Part shown: positions 44,301 to 56,300 of the stretch, piece after piece | Position numbering within the stretch: position 1 is the first letter of the stretch | Layout: each line of letters begins with the position of its first letter | Source: Aradus depressus | Taxonomy: Eukaryota > Arthropoda > Insecta > Hemiptera > Aradidae | Direction: 5' to 3' | Length of the DNA: 64,000 nt | Assembly (NCBI GenBank): GCA_963662175.1 | Contig: OY759223.1 | Coordinates: 7,597,549 to 7,661,548 of the forward strand | Made by a program: the position numbers and the translations under genes | Notes under the pieces: model-generated | The model's database searches: none | Seen by the model: the letters and a program-made list of their open reading frames with translations, nothing else | What the model was told of the DNA's origin: nothing

Positions 44301-47300
44301 TGAAGGCCAGGCCAATGGTCTTCGCTGACGTGTACGATAAGTGTTTGAGAGCGGGGGTTTTCCCTGGTCGATGGAAAAGGCAACGTCTTGTCCTGATCCC
44401 GAAGCCGGGAAAGCCCCCAGGTGATCCTTCGGCATACAGACCCCTCTGCCTCCTTGATACAGCGGGGAAGGTGCTGGAAGGCATCATCCACGAGAGGTTG
44501 CGCGAGCATGTGGAGGCTGGCCTAACCGACAATCAGTATGGGTTTCGACCAGGGAGGTCAACAACAGATGCAGTGGAAGAAGTGAAGAATCTGGTGTGTG
44601 CAGCAATAACCGGGACGCTAAGGAACCGGAAGCATTGCCTTATGGTCACGTTGGACATCAGCAATGCGTTCAACTCGGCTCGGTGGGACAAGATCTGGGA
44701 GAGCCTCTTACGGGACTTCAAGATCCCCAGGTATCTGATGAAGATCATCAGGAACTACCTAAGCGAGAGGATGCTGTTCGCGGACACCACTGACGGAACC
44801 AGGGAATTCAAGGTCACTACAGGAGTTCCACAAGGGTCAGTCCTTGGCCCCACACTGTGGAACATCCTGTACAATGGCTTGCTGAGCCTGCCAATGCCAG
44901 AAGACCTTACCTTGGTGGCGTATGCTGACGATGTAGGGATCGTCATAGTGGCTGATGATCTGGAAAACCTGGAACGCAAATTCCAGGCTGCCATGGAGCG
45001 AATACACCATTGGATGAGCTCTGTGGGCCTTTCCCTGGCCATCCACAAGACGGATGCAGTACTCTTCACCGGGAGGAAGGCCAGAACCAACATGTCACTG
45101 ACCTTCCAGGGTTATACTATCGAGACCCAACCGGCAATCAGGTACCTGGGAGTAATGCTGGATCAGAGGCTCACTTTTAGGGAGCACCTCAAATACGTGG
45201 GAGCGAAGGCCGCCAGGACATCGGCGGCGATTTCGAGAATTCTGCCCAACGTCGGTGGCCCTAGGCAGAGCAGGAGAAGACTGCTGGCAGGAGTCAGCAC
45301 ATCCATCCTTCTGCACGGGGCCCCGACATGGGCAGATGCAACGAGGATTCCCTCATACCTGAGGCTGATCGCCCCCGCTCACAGGCGAAGCGAACTGAGA
45401 GTCGCATGCGCCTACCGAACAGTTTCTGGCGACGCTGCCTATGTAATTGCTGGGCTGCCCCCCATTGACCTCTTGGCACGGGAACGTACGCGACACTTCA
45501 AAAGGAAACAAGACCCGGTTCAGGTGGAAGAGGTGGTGCAGCGCTTCGACCACAGAGGAAACCGGGTCTTCTATCAGGACGCGGGGGCCAGCCCTGGTCC
45601 AGCAGAGCCAGAGAGGGCCAGGACAATTAGGGAGTGGCAGGAAGAATGGGACAAGTCCACAAAGGGACGGTGGACCCATCGGCTCATCCCTCGAGTCGAG
45701 CCTTGGCTCACCAGAAAGCATGGGGAGGTGAATTACCACCTCACCCAGATACTCACGGGACACGGTGGGTTCCGGGGGTACCTCCACAAAATCGGGGCAG
45801 CAACAACACCAGACTGCCCCGCGTGCCTTGGTGAGACGGAGTCGGCGGAGCATGTCCTCCTCAAATGCCCCAGATTTGAGGAGGGAAGGAAAAATCTGGA
45901 GTGCAGCATGGGCGCCCCGCTGACTGCTACCAGTTACGTGGACGCTCTGCTGCGCTCCCAGGGATGAAGGCTGCGATTTTGCAGCGCTCATCATGGGCGG
46001 GTTGGCCCTTCAGGAGAGGGCTGACAAGGAACAGTAGCGGTAATAAAACAGAAGAAGGGGCGTTACCAGCCACCCTTCCTCCCTTCCGCGAAGTAATGAC
46101 AGACCGTCAGTTCCGCGGAAGGGAATCAGGATCGGCAAGGAGGGGGTTTTAGTGGGTATGGTGATGGTGAACCCGTCTCGAGTCCCACACTATCCAGGGC
46201 TACCTTCCCTGGATGTGCGTCACAGCATTTCCCCATCCAATGCAAAAAAAAAAAAAAGAACTTAATGCACAGTTTCTTCAAAGTATTAAAAATGTCAGAC
46301 CATTTTGATTCTAACCCAGCCAATTATCAGGGTGGTCAGCAAAACCCACTTTTAAATATACTGATATCTCCTTGATTTCATTTTTACCAAAGTGTACCAA
46401 ATCCAATAATTAATTTATAATTAGCTGCTAAATGGTAAAATAGTATTAAACAACAAAAAAAAAAAGAGAACTAAACCATTTAATGTCACTCATGCCCGGG
46501 TCATATCGCCAACTACCAGAGCGCACTTTCGTCACTCTGGTGGACATGACCCCGATTCTATTAGTAGTAGTAAAGTCTTTATTAACATAATAGAAAATTA
46601 CATACAAAACATAAATACAATAATGTGACCTTATATGAAGACAAACTCAATGGCCTAAGCCGTCTTGAGGAGTCTAGATTTACATAATATTATCCTATAA
46701 TATGATAGGTGTATAGCTTAGATGCAACAGTTCACCTCCAAGTTTAATTATTAATCTAATACTTGACAATGGTAGGTCACTCTGTAAGTAACTATTAACT
46801 GAATCGTGGAACTTCAGTTCCCTACCTAGCAAGTACCGGACTGAGTTTTTAATTCCCTACCTGAACTGATTGCGATAATGAGAGTCCTAAATTTTGCCTA
46901 CTCTAAATTGTTATTCACCTAGAGTAAGGGTCTTTAACGAGTACCAGACATCGTACAGGGATCATCGCTTAGCGATGGCATGTTAAGAAGTTTTTTTGTT
47001 TCCCAAGTAAAATAATGTAAGGGCCTCGGCCGGGTTTCGAATCAGCGATCTTTAGCTCAGTAGGCAAGCAAGGCTACCTCTCGAGAGAATGAGATTTGAC
47101 TCAGCTGAATCTACCTGTGCAAAGATCTCGAGAAAGTAAGGTAATCCAAATAAATATCTCATTTTTAGTAAAAATGCGATACAATGTAGTTTACCTCCGA
47201 GGTACACAATTAATTTTTAAGTTAGATTTTTTTTTTTTTAATTAAAATTCCCTTTTGGTGTGGTCATGGGGGATAGATAATCCGTGATTTTTCCCCCACT

Positions 47301-50300
47301 CTATTAACCAACTAGGTTCTGAGACCAGTTCGGCTTCCACAGTCAGCTCGTGGGTATGTAGTTCGGCCCCAGCGCCAGCTCAAGAAGTGCCCAAATAGCT
47401 CTCATGACAGAAGTGCGGTCTTACAAGCCGTATTGTGTGCAGTTATTGGCTACTCAGTGTGTGAAGGTACATGTGGTACTTCGCTTCTTATGTAGTTTCC
47501 ATCGTGGGAAACTGTTCATAATGTGTTAATTACGTTTTCTCAGTTTATGTTTGCTTATAGACAAGCCCTGTTCTAATTAATATAAGCCTGGCCAGGAATT
47601 TATATATATATATATATATTTATTCAATACATCATTGTTCCCCCCTTTATTATGAATCTTATAGATTAGACTGAATCCATTTTCAAGTGTTACACCAATC
47701 CGTAAGTACATAATAGTGTTAAGAAATATTAATACACAGTTTTCAGTCTCTTTATGTTAAAGTATGTTTCTCCATGAACTAGCAATTTATCGAATACAGT
47801 CCTCTCAGAAGTGCCTTGCCTACGGAAGTTGTGCGAAGAAACTTATAATTCCTAGTTTTCCCGTTTGCTGGACACCCTGCTAGTGCAAAGAAAAATACCA
47901 TAATTAGTATATTTTACATAAAATCTAGATAACGAAGAAACCGTGAAAACTCACAAAAGACACCATTTTCAGAAATTTAAAAGAAAAACATACTCCTTCA
48001 ATTAAATACAAAATGTATAATACTTTCTCAATAGTTTTCTACAGCTTTCGTTCCAACAATTATATTTTTCAGATGAACATTAAAGTTCCAATATTTTTTT
48101 AAGGATGCTTTAAGACGCCATGTTTAAAAGAAATTTCCCTTTAAATTCTGGACATGCATTCCGTATCATTCTGTTTCCACTCAAAATACAGTCTAACTGT
48201 ACAAATACAATAAACTGTAATTATTTAGAGATGTTTTCGCCAGAGATCTTGGGGAAGTTCATTGTAAATACTACTGAACAAAACACTTAAAACGAGTCAA
48301 AAATTCCACTATATTTATATAAGACACAATATATTTCGCTAGTTAGAGCATTGTCAAGTGTACTGTACACTTGACAGTGCTCTACCAGCGAAATATATTG
48401 TCTTTTATATAAATATAGTGGAATTTTTGACTCGTTCTAAGTGTTTTATTCAGTAGTATGTAATTATTTAAATATACAAGGCTGACCTACCTTTAATATC
48501 CTGGATTCGATCACTGTAGGGTTCCATACTGGGAACTCCTCGATCCTATGGTAGAGTATGTCTATCAGAAGGTTCACCGGAGCGTCCATCATACCCTAGA
48601 AAAAAAAACAATTTTGAATTAGTACTGTATTTCGTTTTCCATTTTTGCAAGAATTTGAATTTTTAGCGAACCATAGATAATTGACGGGGTTAGAATCAAA
48701 ATAGTCCAATGATATTTTTGAAAATGTTTCGTTAAGTGCATAATAATCAGGTACAAAAATGATAGTTCTGTACAGGAAAAAAGTTGTACAAGTGAAATCC
48801 TAGCCAGTGCTGAGATCTAGTGGAAAATTACTTATACCATTTTCGTGATGTAAACAAGTAACTTAAACATATCAATAGTGACCTTGAAATTTTTATTCAA
48901 TTTTATGGTTTACTAATGGCAACTTTCACCATAAAAGCAGAAGATAAAATATTTCCAGTTTCATTAATTATAGATTTTTTAAATCAGTTAAGAACTTAAT
49001 GCACAGTTTCTTCAAAGTTTTAAAAATGTCACTTACACCATTTTGATTCTAACCCCGTCAATTAGTTATTGTAACTCATGTCCGGGCTTTAACTTTGAGG
49101 TCGTATCGCCTACTATCAGAGCGCTTATTTGTCGCAAGTCTGATCTATTGTGAGGTGTTTATGAGCCCAACTCTACTATGAGAGTCCTAAATGTTGCCTA
49201 CCCTAAACTATTATTCACCTAGGATAGGGATCTTTAACGAGTACCTGACATCGTACATGCTCGGGATCATCGCTTAACGACGATATGTTAAGTGTTCCCA
49301 AAAAAATTAACCTAAAAGCCTCGGCCAGGTTTCGAATCAGCTATCTTTAGCTCAATAGGCAAGCACGCTAACTCTCAGCTACCGGCGCCCTCTTTGGGGT
49401 TAAACTATTAATTTGGTCTTGTTTTTTTCAAGTTTTTTATAATTTTAAAATGGAACTAATTCATAGAATGTATGTATGTATGTATTTAATTTTAACTTCA
49501 TTACCATTTTTATGTTTTATATGTCGCCAATATCTTTTTAAAGTCGAATTCACTTTAGTGTTCCTTCTTGAATAAAAAAAGATCATGACTTTCCATTCTT
49601 CAACAAATCCGGATATTCCACAAGACATAGTCTACGTAGAATAAATGCGAAAATTCTAGTTCTGATGCTAACTACGAAACATTTCACAAAGTAATCAGTA
49701 AACTGAAACTTACGATGATCCGGAATGCCTTTCTACCGGTGTTGTTCAACTTCTTTGAACATATCTTGTCTCCGTCTGCAGTGACAGACTCTTTTGTCCA
49801 GGGGTCGCTGGTCAGGATCTCCCAAGCCTCCTCAACCAATGGCCTCTCACTCAGCCCTCTTGTAATCTATGGAAGATCATTCTGCTGTAATTATTTTATT
49901 TAATGTTATTATTTATTGGTTTGTGGGTTCACCAAGATTACCAACAGTTTTGAAAAACTAAAATGACATGAAGATTGCAAAACACTAAAAAGAAACTTAC
50001 CTTTATGATGATTTTAATTAATATATTTGATAAAAACATTGACATTAATTGTAGGAATATAGAGGGTCAGTCAAAGATGGAAGAAAACACTATTCAAACG
50101 CCAACGTTTCGATATATTTTATATCCTCATCAGGTCCTACAGACATGGGGTCACAATTAAAACAAAATTTGTGTGTTGATAAACATTACTGAACATTAAA
50201 ATAGACAAAAGTCAGGTTCAATTTTTAACTCGTTATAATGTCTATTTTAACGTTCAGTAATGTTTATCAACACACTATTTTTGTTTAATTGTGATTCTAA

Positions 50301-53300
50301 TCTTCATTCCCTCCCATGTCTGTAGGCCCTGATGAGGATATAAAATATATCGAAACGTTTGAATAGTGTTTTCTTCCATCTTTGACTGACCCTCTATATT
50401 CCTACAATTAGAATCTACAGTCGCTAATCAACATCTACATTGACATTAATGGTTACTTTTATCAGAATCCATTTTCTACGCTATTATCCTAGAATATATT
50501 TGTATATTACTTATGATCTACAACAATACTACAGTTCCCAAACTACTATGCCCATGGACCCCTTTTTAAAGCAAAAACCCCCAAATGAAATAACTCTACA
50601 AAACTGCATAATTAAAAGTATTATAATTACTGCAAAGTTAAAAGATTTCCTAGTTCAAATTCCAACCCTTTCCTTTTCGTTTATAAATGAACCTGAAAAT
50701 GGTGTAATACCGAAACTGGTAGTACATATATAAACCTTTTTTTGTGGAATAGTTAATAGTTTGTATTAGTTAGTTATTATGACTCATGTACGGGCTTTAA
50801 CTACGAGGTAATATCGCCTACTACCAGAGCGCTCTTTCGTCACTCTAGAGGACAAAAGTCCGACTCTATTATGAGAGTCCTAAATTTTGCCTAGCCTAAA
50901 TTTTTGTTCACCTAGGATAGGGGCTTTTAACGAGTACCTGACATCGTACAGGCTCGGGACCATCGCTTAACATCCCATCCGAAGGACGGCGTGTTTAATT
51001 TTATTTTACCACATAGATAAAATAAACTAAGGGCCTCGGCCGGGCTACGAACTCTTTTTTCGAACTTTTTTTTTTATAAATAAATTAAAATTTCATACTG
51101 AATAAAAAAATAATACCTTCTGACTACAGTATTTATCTAGGGCCATAACTTGAGAAAGAAAAAAAAAAGTTACAAATGCTCCGCAGAAATAAACAGTCTA
51201 AAAGAGATCCTAAGGACAGTGAGCTCCGTGAAGAACTAAAAGAAGGCAGGTAAACAGGTAAATATAGGAGGGAGCTATTGAATAAATAAATTATACAGTC
51301 AGCATACATAAGCAGAGGGAAGTAGGCAGAAAAATGCATTTATGTGGATACAATTAATTTAAGATACAGTGACTCCGAATGAATTGTATCAAGTAAACAT
51401 CTAGCCTTTACGTAAATCCTTGTAGTTAGTTATTGTGACTAATGCTCGGGCATTAACTACGAGGTCATATCGCCTACTACCAGAGCGCTCTAGTTGATTT
51501 GAGCATGACTCCACTGTGGGAGTACTAAACACTTTTTTCCGTATTTATTTTATTCATTTTTTCATCTTCATCCTTTTATTGTATTGTTTTTCTTAAATTA
51601 ATTTTATTGCAAGCCTGGTCTAGATTTCCTCCCGCTTCATAATCTTGATTTGTATATTGTTTTTACATTTATTTTATATTCTTCTATATATTTATTTAGA
51701 TACATTTATTTTCGTATGATCTCTTCATAATGAATTTGTTGAATTTAACTATTTTATTTTTTTTTTATTTTTTTTTTATCATTAACTATTTTATTGTATT
51801 TTCTTATTTAGTTATATTCATTCTGTTCTTGTTTCTATCCACTGTAGCACTTTTATCTCATTACTGATATTTTATTTTATTTGTATTTGTTGCTCTGTTC
51901 AGTTATTTTCATGTATTTATTCTTAGGGGACTCCCAGAATAAAATTTATTTTCGTTTCATTTCAGTAGACAAGCATGTTGCCTCTATGCTAGCAGCGCCC
52001 TCTTTTTCATTTGATAAATGTTCTTTGTGACAGATATCGAATAGGATTTTATTTTTAATAGAAACAATTTTTTAATCTTACCCTTTCTATTCTTCTGTCA
52101 TCTTTTTCGCCATCAGATCCTGGGGGAAAAAAATCATATGTCAGCAGACAAAATGAGCCCATATTTTAAAAAGTTAAGAAAAAAAATTGGGTTAGTTTTC
52201 CTTAAACTTTTGATAACCTAAAAAAACAATTTCTTCACAACTTCAAAATACCTCCATGGCCCGTTCAACTGTGTTAATAACAATAAGGCCTTTCTCCCAC
52301 TGACTACAATTTATATATGTATCAAAATTTCATCTTTTGTACACTGATTTTTGGTTTCTAGTGTACAATAATGGCCATTTTGAAATATTTGTACAATTTA
52401 CCTGCTAATGACTCCACCGGTGAGTAGAAAGTCCCAGCTATAGAGTCTGACAGATTATCGAACTGTGCATTTCGACTGCGAATGCAACTTCCCAACAGAG
52501 GAGTTCTTTCATCAGAATTAATTCCTTTAAAAAAAAAATAATAATATAAAATAGATTAATAAACTAGCATAACGTTTGATAAAATTGTCCGATTTTCATA
52601 TAATCATTTCATATTCCAACGATATAACTCATAACGAGGAGGCCATGGTGGCCGTGCTGGTTAGAGCGTAGGGCTATGGTCGCATGGGTGCAGGTTCGAA
52701 TCCCATCCGGGAAAGAGTTTTATTTCGTAAATAGAACTCCCTCGCGGGGCCATGGATGTTGTAAATAGCTAAATATAAAACACCATTCTAGGAGACATGG
52801 CTAATATGCATCTTAGACAAGGCCAATAAAAAAAAAAAAAAAAACTCATAACCAACTTTCTGTAGTCAAAGTGCCATATTTTGAAAGAGTGCACTCATTC
52901 CGCCTAAGGCCCCTCATAATCAGTGACACATCTCAGCTTTACTGTGGACTCTATAATGTACGGGTGGGGTGTGCCACTGATGATGACGCTGTTGCATTGA
53001 AAACTGATTATGGTCGCAAATAAAACAGTGGGAGACAACGTATTTTGTTTCTATGAGAGAAAAAAACTTTTTCTGTCTCCAAATAACACTCCCTCCCCCA
53101 ACCCATTGTATTCAGTGATTTTGAAATCAGTAACTGTTATTCCAGAAACGTTTCCGTAAAAATCCCGTATGTACAGACTGTTACATCCCTTACAATTTCA
53201 TTTATACAGATTTCCCGGTATTATGTCTGCTTTCAACTAACCTGTAAGATATTGGTGAGCTGACTTCTCCTGTGGCACTAGTTTGATCTCCAGGAACCAC

Positions 53301-56300
53301 ACTTCAGACCAGGCGAGGATGAAGGACAATATCAGCATTATAGGCAGAACATGCTGATTTTGCGCCCACTGTCAATATAAATTTCTCAACATAATATATC
53401 GATATAATGTATCAACTATTCTTCATATTTTACTTAATATTTAATGAAATAATCTAGGATTAGAGCATAAAACTATAAACCACAGTAAGAATTTCAAATA
53501 TCCAGTTGATGTATCTGAAGAAATAAAATGTTGGACCACCCGTCGGTCCTTTTAGTAAAACATTCCAGATTCTCCTGATATAGTAAAACCCCATGAGGGA
53601 GCATAAAAAAAATATCTAGGTCATAAAAAAAATGTATTTCTCAATATAAACGATATATCGTCGGCCTAGACGTGATACCTCGTAAGCGACATTTTTCCGA
53701 AAATCATTTTTTTTTTTTCTAATAAAAAACTCTACTGATCTAATTTGACCTCGTATACGACATGAAACGAAAAAACCATGAAATACGGTTTGGAGTGATA
53801 CCTTGCAAAAGAAATGGGAACGAAATTGTGGTGAAACCTGGTAACTCCGTCAAGTACGTTAATTCTTTACTTGGATTTGCAAACAAGCTTAAAAACAATT
53901 CATGGCATGCATAATATGCATTGCATATACATCTCACTTAATACAAATGTCGATAAAATTTAGGTTTCCTATAAAGAATTTTTTTAATCAGTTTTTTGTC
54001 TCTCCTGTACAGTTGACTTTTTGCACATATGAAGTATCACGTTTAGACCGCCGATATGTAAATTATATATTTTTTTATCCACTCGCATAAATGGGGTTTT
54101 TCTATATCAGCAGAAACGGAGCCATGGTGGCCGTGCGGGCTAGAGCGTAGGGCTTTGGTGGCATGGTCTCACCATGGTTTGCGGGTTCGAATCCCGTCCG
54201 GGAGTGAGTTTTATTTCGTAGATAGAACTCCCTCACGGTACGTCTTAAATATAACTAAAATAACACATTGAGGCGTGTGGTGTCTGCCGAAGCCAATCCA
54301 ACAAAAAAAAAATCAGGAGAACCTGGACTGTTTCACTAAAAGGACCGACAGGAGGGTCAACATTTCAATTCATCAGATACATCAACTGGATTTTTGAAAA
54401 TCTTGCTGTGGTTTACAGTTTTATGCTCTATTCCTAGATTATTTCATTAAATATTAACTAAAATATGAAGAATAGACATATTATATCATTTATATAGAGA
54501 AATAAATTGTTTTTATGAACTAGATATATTTTTTTGCCTTCCCCCGACTTAACAATAATGTTTTCATGTTGCTGTTGGTTATGCGAATGGGGTCGAGGCA
54601 ATTATGGGGTCGAATAATTACCCTTAGATTGTTGGAACATTCCCTCTTAACAATAATATTCATGATACAATCTTTTTGAGAAAAAGTATAACTCATAAAG
54701 GAATCAACTTCTTCAATTCTTGTCCCCACTTCTTGAACTTTAGAGATTTTGAGATTTTTTTAGAGAAAACCCGCCATTCGGAAGCGGAATTGTTTTCTCA
54801 TGGTTCAAAAAGAAGAAAAAAATCATCATTAGCTATTGTGACTCATGCCCAGGCTATAACTATGAGGTCATATCGCCTACTACCAGAGCACTATTTCGTC
54901 ACTCTGCTGGACATGAGCCCGACTCTACGAGATAAAAATTATTTAAATTAATTTGTTATACTTACATTGAAAAAGTAAACTTTGGCGACAATAAAGCAAC
55001 ATGTTCCAAATGTTGTCAGCTGTAAATAGAACAGACAAAAGTGAATAATTTAAACAAAAGATGGATCAACATAAAAATACAATAATCCCTCAACATTCGC
55101 GATTTTTCTTTCATCATTATATTTTTTACTACTTTTCTAGTCTTCTTTTAAAATATTTAGTTAAATAAAAACCAATATTAATAATTATTAATGTATTATT
55201 TGCATTTCTATATAAATCATCTTTTTTAATAACTACATAGACGTGTTCCTGGGCTTTAACTATTAGGTCGCCTACTACCAGAGCACTCTTTCGTCACTCT
55301 GATAGATATGAGCCCGACTCTACTAGGGAAGTCCTAAATTTTGCCTACCCTGAATTTTTATTCACCTAGAGTAGAGGTCTTTAAAGAGTACCTGAACCGG
55401 AGGATGTGCTTAGTTTTTTTTTACCTGCTAGATAAAATAAACTAAGGGCTACGGCCGGGTTTTGAATCCGTGATCTTGAATTCAGTAGGGAAGCATGCAT
55501 ACCACCAACGCCCTCGGAGTATTCATTGCTTTTTACAATATTTAAACGATAATAAGGTAATTTATATCTGCAATTAAGTGTTTTCGTCCATCTTTCATCA
55601 TGTACTATGATTGTATAAATAAATATTTTTTGTTTTGTTATTTTTCTCTTTTCTATATTTCGCACAATGTGACCCGATGAAGGGAAGTAAGTTAATCGTG
55701 AAGAAGACACTTCCAGAAAACTTGTCTTAATTTTGATTAAATTAAAAATGTATTTACTGCATTTATTTTATATTATATATCTACTGTATATTATCATTAT
55801 TTTTGTACTCATATTTTCAAGTATTTATTTATTCATTACATTTTATTTTTTAGTAGTATTGTTATCACTAATGGGTCATATATATGAGTCAGACTCTAAA
55901 AGTTAATATCTGTTTATGTATCTAATCTATCTTAATGTATACATTTTTACGACTTATCCTATAACCATGTTGAGGGCGCCCGGTAGCTCAGTGGTATGCG
56001 TGCTTGCCAACTGAGCTCAAGATCATGGGTTCGAAACTCGACCGAGGCCCTTAGTTAATTTTATCTGGGAGGTAAAATAAACTCAAGCACGCCGTCCTTC
56101 GGATGGGACGTTAAGCGATGGTCCCGAGCCTGTACAATGTCAGGTACTCGTTAAAGACCCCTGCCCTAGGTGAATAAAAAAATTTAGGGTAGGCAAAATT
56201 TAGGACTCCCACAGTAGAGTCGGACTCATGTCCACCAGAGTGACGAAAGAGTGCTCTGGTAGTAGGCGATATGACCTCGTAGTTAAAGTCTGGGCTGAGT

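Larger units (their letters stand above)
43182..46323. mobile_element. MITE copy 1 (TTGACGGGGTTAGAA termini), split by R1
   Basis: Termini TTGACGGGGTTAGAA and TTCTAACCCAGCCAA are inverted. Without the R1 and one target copy it is about 385 bp and matches the copies at 48681 and 63464 along its length. No ORF. Confidence 0.8.

Noticed and set aside
44059..45994. Long minus-strand frames opposite the R1 ORF
   Set aside because: They are antisense shadows of a GC-rich coding frame, with no motifs of their own.
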